Positions 47,554 to 55,953 of a stretch of 64,000 nt of DNA are shown piece by piece. How positions within the stretch are numbered: position 1 is the first letter of the stretch; every line of letters starts with the position of its first letter. The notes beneath the pieces are model-generated. The model worked only from the letters and a program-made list of their open reading frames with translations. It was not told the origin of the DNA and made no database searches. This DNA comes from Bacteroidia bacterium (GTDB lineage: Bacteria; Bacteroidota; Bacteroidia; Bacteroidales; Marinilabiliaceae): NCBI GenBank assembly GCA_030526155.1, contig JAUNDI010000001.1:89710-153709 (forward strand), given 5' to 3'. The position numbers were made by a program, and so were the translations under genes.

Positions 47554-49062
47554 ATGAAGAAAATAATATACATACTTTTTGCTGGGATGCTCTTTACATC
47601 ATGTTTAGATAAGCTACCAGAAGATGCTATACCTGCAGATAAAGCCATTACTACTATTAGCGAAGCCAATCAGGCGGTAATAGGATTGTACTCATCATTC
47701 CTTAGCAGTTCTCTCTATAGTGGAGCATTGAGCATCATGCCTGATTTGCAGTGTGATATGGTATATGCTGTAAATGGTTATACCAATACCTATGGCGACA
47801 CATGGCGTTGGGAGATATTGTCGACAAATGCCAATATCGAGGCAGTATATGGTTCGCTATACAATGTAATAACAAGTGCCAACTTCCTTTTGGACTATGA
47901 AGATAGACTACGTCGTACTATTACAGATGACGACGACCTAGACCGTCTAGACCAGTACTGCGGTGAGGCACATATGGCTAGAGCAATAGCATATTGGGAG
48001 TTGATAAGACTCTTTACTAAGCCATATGATGAGGCTACAGCAGATACAGAGTTGGGTGTTGTCATTACAGAGCACTATAACCAAGGAGGCGAGATATACA
48101 GATCTACACTAAAAGAGTCGGTTGATTTCCTTATGAAAGAGATAGCTCTTGCAGAGGAGATGTTGAAGCTCGACGATGATTATAAGCCATCGACACATGG
48201 ACCTTTATATAGTAGCAACTACTTCAATGAGTATGTAGCCCATGCTCTACATGCTAGGGTAGCCCTCTATTTAGGTCGTTGGGAAGAGGCAGCCAAGGAG
48301 GCTAGTAAGTTGATAGATTGTGGGTACTACCTTTTGTCATCAGCATCTTCTATATACTCAGGTCAGATGTCATACTTCGACTACCTATGGCAATATGACG
48401 AGGGTACAGAGACTATTTGGAAAGTAGGCTTTACATCAACAGCCTATGGTGGTGCCTTAGGACGTATATTCTTCAATTACGATTACCAGTCGGTAAAGCC
48501 AGACTACGTTCCTGCTCAGTGGGTAATAAATCTTTATGAGGCAAATGACCTACGAGTAGATACATATTTCTCAGTATTTACCACTGGACATACACATGGC
48601 TTGCAGTGGCCACTATTGGTTAAGTATTGGGGTAACCCTAATTTCTCAAGTCAGGGTATCTTACATATGCATCAGCCAAAGGTATTCCGTCTTGCGGAGC
48701 AATACCTAATAAGAGCAGAGGCAAATGCTATGTTGGGCAAATATACCGAAGCAGCAAAAGATATAGCTACACTTAGAAAAGCACGATATACAAGCTATAC
48801 AAGCACTCCACACCTTGATGCTAAGACAGCATTGCAAGTTATTGAGCAAGAGCGCGTGAAGGAGTTGTATATGGAGGGCTTCCGTCTTACTGACCTAAAG
48901 CGTTGGCATAAGGGCTTTGAGCGTACACCACAGTCGGAGAGTGTGAAGAGCGGTAGCTCGCTCAAGGTAGAGGCTGATGATGCACTATTCGTATGGCCTA
49001 TTCCACAGCATGAGCTTGAGGCACCAGGTGCCAACATTTTACCTAACGAAAGTAACCGATAG
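47554..49062 (+). CDS. SusD-family lipoprotein of the protease/LRR locus
   Basis: Surface substrate-binding partner of the preceding SusC. Signal peptide MKKIIYILFAGMLFTSC with Cys17. TPR-like helical repeats (YNVITSANFLLDYEDRL, ARVALYLGRWEEAAKEASKL) and the family C-terminal block (FRLAEQYLIRAEANAMLGKY, then IEQERVKELYMEGFRLTDLK). 502 residues. The following lipoprotein gene starts 5 bases after its stop. Confidence 0.92.
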   Translation: MKKIIYILFAGMLFTSCLDKLPEDAIPADKAITTISEANQAVIGLYSSFLSSSLYSGALSIMPDLQCDMVYAVNGYTNTYGDTWRWEILSTNANIEAVYGSLYNVITSANFLLDYEDRLRRTITDDDDLDRLDQYCGEAHMARAIAYWELIRLFTKPYDEATADTELGVVITEHYNQGGEIYRSTLKESVDFLMKEIALAEEMLKLDDDYKPSTHGPLYSSNYFNEYVAHALHARVALYLGRWEEAAKEASKLIDCGYYLLSSASSIYSGQMSYFDYLWQYDEGTETIWKVGFTSTAYGGALGRIFFNYDYQSVKPDYVPAQWVINLYEANDLRVDTYFSVFTTGHTHGLQWPLLVKYWGNPNFSSQGILHMHQPKVFRLAEQYLIRAEANAMLGKYTEAAKDIATLRKARYTSYTSTPHLDAKTALQVIEQERVKELYMEGFRLTDLKRWHKGFERTPQSESVKSGSSLKVEADDALFVWPIPQHELEAPGANILPNESNR

Positions 49063-49067
49063 AGTAG

Positions 49068-49955
49068 ATGATACAGAGGTTTTTTATATCAGCAATTGCT
49101 CTATTCGCATTGATTTTTACCTCTTGCGATACTGAGCATACAACCTATAGCGGTCCATCATACGTGATGTTTGCCGATAGTATGACTGTACTTCCTGTAC
49201 AGAATAATGACGAGGTGTTTGATATTGCCGTAGTGGCAACTCAGACATCTGATAAAGATAGACGCTTTGGTATCGAGGTCATAGAGTCTAAGAGTAATGC
49301 TATAGAGCATCGTCATTATGTCTTGGAGGACTATAACGTGGTTATCCCAGCAGGTGAGCGCGTAGGATATTTGAAGGTAAGAGGTATAAAAGATAATATC
49401 TCAGTAGGTGATAGTTTAGGTATCACAATTCAAATTATTTGCGATGAACAGCAAGCTTGGGACATATATGGCGTAGAGTCGCACATCATTCTTCAGAAGG
49501 CTTGCCCTATGGATATGAATATCTTCACTGGGTATGCAGTGCTGACAAGTTCTTACTTGAAGACATATGCCTATAATATGCAACGTCTAGTGAAATCATA
49601 TATTGACCCTAATGACCCTAATAGCATAATCATTAGCGATTGTTTCTATGATGATTTCGATGTTAAGGTAAGATTGTCCAACGATGATATCTTGAGCCCT
49701 ATAGTAAAATTTGAAGATCAAGTGGCAGCATCTACAGTAGAGGCCTTTGGTACTCTCTATGGAGATGGTAATATACATATCCGCGAGACATCCACTGCAT
49801 CATACTATAGTACTTGCGAAGGATTCCTTGTGATGTACTTTAATATGTATGTCTCAGGTATGCCAGAATCGTCAAATCAGGTAGGAACATTCGTAAATAT
49901 CTTCGAGTGGATATCTGACGCCGAGGCAGAGGAGATATTGAGAAATGGCTTATAG
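49068..49955 (+). CDS. Lipoprotein of unknown function, DUF4843-like
   Basis: 295 residues, lipobox FTSC with Cys20, followed by Asp-Thr-Glu. The N-terminal SGPSYVMFADSMTVLPV and the Calx-beta-like stretch VVIPAGERVGYLKVRGIKDN resemble the DUF4843-type lipoproteins that often follow SusCD in Bacteroidota; I am not sure of the family. It starts 5 bases after susD and is probably a surface accessory of this transporter. Confidence 0.65.
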   Translation: MIQRFFISAIALFALIFTSCDTEHTTYSGPSYVMFADSMTVLPVQNNDEVFDIAVVATQTSDKDRRFGIEVIESKSNAIEHRHYVLEDYNVVIPAGERVGYLKVRGIKDNISVGDSLGITIQIICDEQQAWDIYGVESHIILQKACPMDMNIFTGYAVLTSSYLKTYAYNMQRLVKSYIDPNDPNSIIISDCFYDDFDVKVRLSNDDILSPIVKFEDQVAASTVEAFGTLYGDGNIHIRETSTASYYSTCEGFLVMYFNMYVSGMPESSNQVGTFVNIFEWISDAEAEEILRNGL

Positions 49956-49983
49956 AATAAACACACACATAAAACCAAAGAAA

Positions 49984-51420
49984 ATGAAAACAGGATTTTT
50001 CGGAAAGCTAGCAACTATTGCCATGATGGCAACAGCTGTAGCATTCACAAGTTGTGATGACGACGACGATGAGAAGTTCGTTCCTTCGTTCCCTGAGTCA
50101 GCACTAGAAATCAACGATGCTGAGGAGGGTACTTGCAAGGTATCATTCACAGCTAATGATGTTTGGACACTCTCTTCTGATGCCTCTTGGGCAGTATTTG
50201 AGAATGGTACTACAACACAGGGCGAGGCTGGCGAGCAGAATGTAGAGGTTAAGGTTACTTACTCACGTGAGAATGCTGGCAAGACAGCTAATTTGACATT
50301 GGCATATCCAAATGCTCCTGAGCAGAGCATGGTAATCGCTAAGATTACTCTCAAGCCTTGGGTAAATGAGGTGAAGGTTGTAGATGCAGAGTCTATCAAG
50401 GTAGGTTTCGCTGGTGCAACAATTAAGATTACCTCTAATATCGCATGTGCTGCTTCTGAGCTTCCAGAGTTCTTGACATTCAATGGCAAGAATACACTCG
50501 AGCTTGTAGCTGGTGAGAATGAGGTTAAGATTGCATACAACGAGAGCGAGATGGCAATAAATGCACCAAACAAGCCTTGGAGCGGTACTATCAACTTCGT
50601 TGAGGAGGGTGTTGAGGCTGTTGCAGCTTCTATAGCTATCGAGTATACTGGTATGGTTGCTGGTGAGATGGTTATTGATATCGTAGCTAACTTCGGTTGG
50701 CAGGTCGACCTCAACTCTCAAGAGGAGCGTTACTACAGAGAGATGAGCGAGAATAAGATGAATGTATCTGCTGATGGTATTCCATTTAATGTATATGCTG
50801 GCGAGGAGGTTGTTTTCTTGCATGGTGATTACTTCGATGGTATGTACTATATTGAGAAACTTTATCAGTATTCGCCATACAAAGTGACAACTACTGATAA
50901 CGGATATCTTTTCGCTTTGGATGATTATGCTCCATCTTCAAAGGGTGAGTTGTATGCAATCCCTGCATCAGTATTTGAGACTATGAATGAGTTAGAGATG
51001 GCGAATGGCGTTGAGGCAGGTTATCTTGAAGATAAGTATGTTGTTTTGTCTTGGGAAAAGGCAGCGTCTGTTATTTCTTCAGCTGAGTTTATCGATCAGG
51101 AGAGTGGTGAAACTATAACATTTATGCCAGTTCCTGATTCTGGTATCGAGAACTATTATATGATTCCAGAAGGTCATACACTTGTTGTTAATATCCCCGG
51201 TCTTACACAGGACGATTTTTACAATGGCAACGTTTTCATGTCATTGCGAGATATGACTTTCACAGACGTTCTAACTTTCGAGGATCTTTTCGTTGCTGGG
51301 AAATTTGATCTTAATGAAAATGGCTTCGTTATTCGTACAGATTCAACGATGACTGAGTATTTCATTTATGTTCAAGTTGCTGGTGTAGAGTACTATATTA
51401 ATCTATACCCAGAAGACTAA
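49984..51420 (+). CDS. BACON-like domain surface lipoprotein
   Basis: 478 residues from the ATG at 49984; a longer in-frame start at 49945 would overlap the upstream gene and hide the signal peptide. Signal KLATIAMMATAVAFTSC, then five Asp and Glu-Lys, a strong acidic export sequence. A BACON-type Ig module follows (CKVSFTANDVWTLSSDASWA, then VEVKVTYSRENAGKTANLTL), with a further Ig-like repeat (VKVVDAESIKVGFAGATIKI) and an unassigned C-terminal half. BACON domains often bind glycans or mucin but also act as spacers. A strong hairpin follows, so this may be the end of the susCD transcript. Confidence 0.72.
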   Translation: MKTGFFGKLATIAMMATAVAFTSCDDDDDEKFVPSFPESALEINDAEEGTCKVSFTANDVWTLSSDASWAVFENGTTTQGEAGEQNVEVKVTYSRENAGKTANLTLAYPNAPEQSMVIAKITLKPWVNEVKVVDAESIKVGFAGATIKITSNIACAASELPEFLTFNGKNTLELVAGENEVKIAYNESEMAINAPNKPWSGTINFVEEGVEAVAASIAIEYTGMVAGEMVIDIVANFGWQVDLNSQEERYYREMSENKMNVSADGIPFNVYAGEEVVFLHGDYFDGMYYIEKLYQYSPYKVTTTDNGYLFALDDYAPSSKGELYAIPASVFETMNELEMANGVEAGYLEDKYVVLSWEKAASVISSAEFIDQESGETITFMPVPDSGIENYYMIPEGHTLVVNIPGLTQDDFYNGNVFMSLRDMTFTDVLTFEDLFVAGKFDLNENGFVIRTDSTMTEYFIYVQVAGVEYYINLYPED

Positions 51421-51430
51421 TCCCCCATAC

Positions 51431-51473
51431 CCTGCGGGCAAAGTCCCCAAACCTAGCCCGCAGGTTCCTTTCT
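51431..51473 (+). terminator. GC-rich hairpin between the BACON and LRR lipoproteins
   Basis: CCTGCGGGC (51431-51439) and GCCCGCAGG (51456-51464), a perfect 9-bp GC-rich stem, followed by TTCCTTTCT. It splits the apparent operon, and no TAnnTTTG box is seen before the next gene. Confidence 0.65.
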
Positions 51474-51531
51474 ATCGCGAATATTAACCCATACATTACT
51501 AAGTATCCACATTCCCTACGAAAAATCAATA

Positions 51532-54234
51532 ATGGAGAAGACGCTTAGAAATATTTTTTCATTGTGCATAGCACTCTGTTCTGTTATCTCGTTGTCGCTC
51601 TTGACATCTTGCCAAGATGATGATAACGATATCCAACAGGAGTATGGCTATGTGCAGTTCAAACTTTTCAAGAGTGCATCAGCACCAACATCAACCAATA
51701 AAGTAGCCAAACTAGAGTACCTCCGCGATGCTCATAAGATTCGTGTCTTAATGCAGCATAATGGACTCGCACTCGAGCAGACATTGGTTCTTAATGCATA
51801 TGACGACGAAAATGCCGAGTATGGTTTGCGTAGTGATAAGCTTAAGCTAATGGCTGGCGACTATACTATTGTTGGTTTCTATCTATATGATACCCTCGAC
51901 GAGGAACTTCTCGTGGGCAATGTAGATGGTTCAGATGCACAGTTCAGCGTCCTCCCTAATGGTATGCACGTACATAACCTCTCAGTTGATGCCGTAGGTC
52001 ATGGAACAGTTAACTTTGTACTTACTAAGAGTATTGATAACACTATATTGAAGTCGGCCTCTGTCGTAGGAGATGGTATCGAATACCTCTTCTCAGACAT
52101 CAAGGTTATCGACTTAGTCGTTATGAACCAATATAGTAAAGAGCAGATTAAGCTCTCTAAACTACCCGTGACACTCAAACAAGTATATACACCTATCGAG
52201 GGGGCAGACCCTTCGTCTAATAACAAGTATTTCACAAGTCAAACTCTATATATTGATTCCCTTATAACTCTCCGTGCAGGTAATTACTCAGTCTTGAGGT
52301 ATATTACTTATTCTGATAAGAACGCTAAGACAGTGCTTGGCGCTCAAGAGATAGTTAAGGATGCTGTCCAATTCCGTGTAGCCGATAATGCACAGCAAAA
52401 AGATGTAGAGGTGCCAGTAAAAGTTAATACTGCTGCCGAATATATCAAGGATTATATCGCATTAAGAGCTATTTGGGAGTCGCTCGATGGCCCTAACTGG
52501 AAATACACAGGCGAATCAAATACCCCAGGTTGTAATTGGAACTTCAACAAGGATATTGATATGTGGGGTAACCAGCCTGGTGTCGACCTTAACTCTAATG
52601 GTCGTGTCAACATGGTCTCTATCTTAGGCTTCGGCGCTAAGGGTGTTGTGCCTGACGAAATTGGTCAGCTCACAGAGATGAAGATCCTCTTCCTCGGTGC
52701 ACACGATGAGACAATAGGCGGTCAAATACAGCAGATGATAGCTAAGAAGAGTGTGCTCTCTAATGCTCATGAACTTCGTTATGACTATCATAAACAAGTC
52801 CTAGCTCGTGACCCTCGTCAGTCTCTTAGCGAGGCTATTCAAGAGACTATCAATTCCGACCCTACACAAGAGTCTATCAAGACATACGCCCGTAAATATC
52901 TCTATGATGTTCAGGGCGGTCGCTTGTCAAATCATATAGTTGGTATCAGTAAGGCTATAATGCGTCTTACTAACCTATCTCAGTTGTACCTCGCTAATTC
53001 TCCTATTACATCAGAGAATTTCTGGCGCGAGATACAGCCAGAATCGCCTTTCTACGAAGAGCGTAACACTCTCTCATGGTCTAACCTTAAGGCATTCACA
53101 GACCTAGAGATATACAACTGTCCTAACCTTACATCTCTACCAACAGACTTTATCGCTAATCTACCAGAGATACAGGTGGCTAACCTCTGTCTAAATACTG
53201 GTATATCAGGCGAACAGCTTAAGGCTGATTGGGAGACTATCATCGAGGGTCCCGCTGGCGCTAAGCTACAGTTGCTCTACCTCGGTTATAATAATCTCGA
53301 GGAGACACCAGATTATGCTCACCTCTCTAAGATGGTGAAGCTTCACTTCCTCGACCTCGTACATAATAAGGTACACACTATCCACCCTTTCGGTAAGGGC
53401 GTACAAATGGTAGATATGTTCCTCGATTATAACGCTATCGAAGAATTACCTCTAGCAGATGATGGCTTCTTCTTCGGATATAACGACGTAGAGTCTTTCA
53501 GCTGCTCTCATAATAACCTTACTAAGGTGCCTGATATCTTCAACGCTAAGAGCGTATACACCATGAAGAGTGTCGACTTTAGCCATAATGATATCTCTGG
53601 CTTCGACGATCCAGATAACTTCCACGGCATAAATGCAAGTTCTGTCAACCTCGCATATAACTGCCTTAAGTCATTCCCAGCACCTCTATTTAAGTCGGGT
53701 TCTCCTATATCTTCGTTGAATCTCGCTGGTAATGGTATGACAGATTTCCCTGAGGGCTCAATGACCGGACCAAAGAGTATGTTCCTCCAAAGCTTGGATA
53801 TCCAGTTTAATAACCTAACATCTCTTCCAGCAAAGGATTTCTACGCTACGAATGTGCCATATCTATATGGTATAGATCTTAGCTACAACTCTTTCTCTTA
53901 TTTCCCAACAGCACCGCTAGATTGTTCAGGTCTTACCGTATATGCTATCCGTCACCAACGCGATGCTAAGGGTAATCGTACTTTGCGCGATTGGCCTACT
54001 GGTATCAGTAGCTGCCCAAGCCTCGTGGCTCTTTATATGGGTAGCAATGACCTTCGTAAGATTGACGATAAGATCTCTCCTTATATCCGTGTATTCGAGA
54101 TTAAGGATAATCCTAATATCAGTATCGACTTGAGCACTGTATGCTCATATATCGGTGCAGGGTATTATGTGCTAATCTATGACCCTACTCAGGATATCCG
54201 CGGTTGTAGCTATCTCGATTTGGAGAATAACTAA
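51532..54234 (+). CDS. Leucine-rich-repeat surface lipoprotein with DUF4458-like N-terminus
   Basis: 900 residues. Lipobox LLTSC, then Gln-Asp-Asp-Asp-Asn-Asp. The N-terminal about 270 residues (EYGYVQFKLFKSASAPTSTN onward) fit the DUF4458 type found ahead of LRR domains in Bacteroidales. From about 300 on there are irregular leucine-rich repeats (LKAFTDLEIYNCPNLTSLP, LQLLYLGYNNLEETPDYAHL, LHFLDLVHNKVHTIHPFGKG, SLDIQFNNLTSLP). LRR surface proteins usually bind proteins. The next LRR gene follows within 12 bases. Confidence 0.82.
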   Translation: MEKTLRNIFSLCIALCSVISLSLLTSCQDDDNDIQQEYGYVQFKLFKSASAPTSTNKVAKLEYLRDAHKIRVLMQHNGLALEQTLVLNAYDDENAEYGLRSDKLKLMAGDYTIVGFYLYDTLDEELLVGNVDGSDAQFSVLPNGMHVHNLSVDAVGHGTVNFVLTKSIDNTILKSASVVGDGIEYLFSDIKVIDLVVMNQYSKEQIKLSKLPVTLKQVYTPIEGADPSSNNKYFTSQTLYIDSLITLRAGNYSVLRYITYSDKNAKTVLGAQEIVKDAVQFRVADNAQQKDVEVPVKVNTAAEYIKDYIALRAIWESLDGPNWKYTGESNTPGCNWNFNKDIDMWGNQPGVDLNSNGRVNMVSILGFGAKGVVPDEIGQLTEMKILFLGAHDETIGGQIQQMIAKKSVLSNAHELRYDYHKQVLARDPRQSLSEAIQETINSDPTQESIKTYARKYLYDVQGGRLSNHIVGISKAIMRLTNLSQLYLANSPITSENFWREIQPESPFYEERNTLSWSNLKAFTDLEIYNCPNLTSLPTDFIANLPEIQVANLCLNTGISGEQLKADWETIIEGPAGAKLQLLYLGYNNLEETPDYAHLSKMVKLHFLDLVHNKVHTIHPFGKGVQMVDMFLDYNAIEELPLADDGFFFGYNDVESFSCSHNNLTKVPDIFNAKSVYTMKSVDFSHNDISGFDDPDNFHGINASSVNLAYNCLKSFPAPLFKSGSPISSLNLAGNGMTDFPEGSMTGPKSMFLQSLDIQFNNLTSLPAKDFYATNVPYLYGIDLSYNSFSYFPTAPLDCSGLTVYAIRHQRDAKGNRTLRDWPTGISSCPSLVALYMGSNDLRKIDDKISPYIRVFEIKDNPNISIDLSTVCSYIGAGYYVLIYDPTQDIRGCSYLDLENN

Positions 54235-54246
54235 TCAGTGATGTAT

Positions 54247-55938
54247 ATGAAGAAGTTTTACTACATATTTTCCCTTATTGCTATCGCTCTGTGCGTATCT
54301 TGCTCAGATGATGATAATTCTATAAAGGGTTTCTCTCTAGAGACTGAAGAAATAACTGTAGGCCCTGAGGGCGCAAGTAAGCGTATTCAGATCCTCAGTG
54401 ATAAGGCTTGGGTGGCTACAGCTAGCGACCCTTGGGTGAGTATATCACCAGCTAATGGTATCGGTGATGTTGATTGTACTCTACGTATAGATAGTACACT
54501 CATCAATTCTATCCGTAATACATCTATCCGCTTCTCTATCATTGGCGAGACAGACCATATCATTAATGTCCACCAGACTGGTTTCAAAAATGATATCGTA
54601 GCCGATTCTGTATCCTACCATGCAGCATACTCTGCAATGCCTGGTAAGCGTAATACTAAAATAAATGTTACAGCTAATGTCGATTTTAAGGTGGTTATCG
54701 ACTACGAGGAGGGCGACGGCGCTTGGCTCTCTCTTCGCAATTTCGACCTAAATCTCGATCGTGGCTCTCGTCCTCGTACATCTTCTTTGGTTTTCGACTG
54801 GAAGATGAATACCAAAAACGTAGCTCGTAAGGCTGTCATCCGTTTCGTCCCTAAGGATGCTAATGTGTCTCTCGAATCTCCTGCAGCAGTAACTCTCATT
54901 CAGGGCCCTGCTCCTACTATAGAGGATAATCGCGCGGGCGACTCTCTAGCTGTTCTCCTCGCTGTTCAGCAGTTGGGTATGGCTCCTTTCGAGCCTGTAG
55001 AGAATATGGCTTACTGGGATTTCCTCTCTCTCTGGGAACGAACAGACAAAGATCTCCCTTGCCAAGAGGCTATCGGTCGTGTTAAGACGCTTACCCTCTT
55101 CCTCATAAATACCAAGGAGTCTCTTCCTCATGAGCTGGGGTATCTCACATATCTTAAGTCTCTTACAGTGCAGACTAATGTTAATACCATGCTATGTAAC
55201 ATTAAGCTGGGTTCTGAGATATGCAATCTTAAGCACTTGTCATACCTATCTCTCTTCGCTTATGGTTTGGTCTCTCTCCCTGATGATTTGGTTAACCTTG
55301 GCGGTACTCTCGAGAGTCTCTGTATCTCTAATAATAACTTCACCGAAATCCCTTCTATCCTTACCAAGGAGAATTTCCCTAAACTTAAGCACCTAGAGAT
55401 TAATGCTTGCCGCCGTTGGTCTTGTAGCGATCTCCGCCAAAAGTCAGAAAGCCGTTATACAGATGGTATAGGTCTATACCTCGATACTAATAAGCCTAAC
55501 CATATGTCCCAGCTTAAGCGTCTCTTCTTGTGGGATAGCCTCGAGTATCTACGCCTAAGTTATAACTATATCGAGGGTTACATCCCAGATTTCAAAGTAG
55601 GCGAGGATGGCGTTGAGGCTTATACCGAGGCTGATGTCGCTGCTCATGGCGATACTATTAGATATGCTCTAGGTAAGCCTAAAATCCTACCTAATGTCCA
55701 TACTTTTAGCCTTAACCTCAATTTCTTCACAGGCTCTTTGCCTGATTGGATTCTTTACCACCCTAATTTCCTAGAGTGGGCTCCAGATCAGCTCATATTC
55801 CACCAAATGGAGTCGGGCCTTAACTCTAAGGGCGAAGTAGTGCAGTTCGATAACGCTCCAACAGATTTCGAGTACTATTACGAGGCTTACCCTCTATATC
55901 GTGGTAAGTTCGAAATTAATGACGTGGTAACTGATTAA
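54247..55938 (+). CDS. Leucine-rich-repeat surface lipoprotein with BACON-like N-terminus
   Basis: 564 residues from the ATG at 54247 (the ATG at 54241 and GTG at 54238 are in frame and give the same mature protein). Lipobox LCVSC, then Ser-Asp-Asp-Asp. The N-terminal Ig/BACON modules (EITVGPEGASKRIQILSDKA, WVSISPANGIGDVDCTLRID) are followed by LRR-type sequence (YLTYLKSLTVQTNVNTMLCN, LVSLPDDLVNLGGTLESLCI, YLRLSYNYIEGYIPDF). It looks like the partner of the preceding LRR protein and shares its transcription unit. Function inferred as protein binding at the cell surface. Confidence 0.8.
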   Translation: MKKFYYIFSLIAIALCVSCSDDDNSIKGFSLETEEITVGPEGASKRIQILSDKAWVATASDPWVSISPANGIGDVDCTLRIDSTLINSIRNTSIRFSIIGETDHIINVHQTGFKNDIVADSVSYHAAYSAMPGKRNTKINVTANVDFKVVIDYEEGDGAWLSLRNFDLNLDRGSRPRTSSLVFDWKMNTKNVARKAVIRFVPKDANVSLESPAAVTLIQGPAPTIEDNRAGDSLAVLLAVQQLGMAPFEPVENMAYWDFLSLWERTDKDLPCQEAIGRVKTLTLFLINTKESLPHELGYLTYLKSLTVQTNVNTMLCNIKLGSEICNLKHLSYLSLFAYGLVSLPDDLVNLGGTLESLCISNNNFTEIPSILTKENFPKLKHLEINACRRWSCSDLRQKSESRYTDGIGLYLDTNKPNHMSQLKRLFLWDSLEYLRLSYNYIEGYIPDFKVGEDGVEAYTEADVAAHGDTIRYALGKPKILPNVHTFSLNLNFFTGSLPDWILYHPNFLEWAPDQLIFHQMESGLNSKGEVVQFDNAPTDFEYYYEAYPLYRGKFEINDVVTD

Positions 55939-55953
55939 TAGCTAATACTGAAT

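Noticed and set aside
50263-50823. 186-residue minus-strand frame inside the BACON lipoprotein
   Set aside because: Antisense frame; a second antisense frame overlaps it, and codon pattern favours the plus strand.
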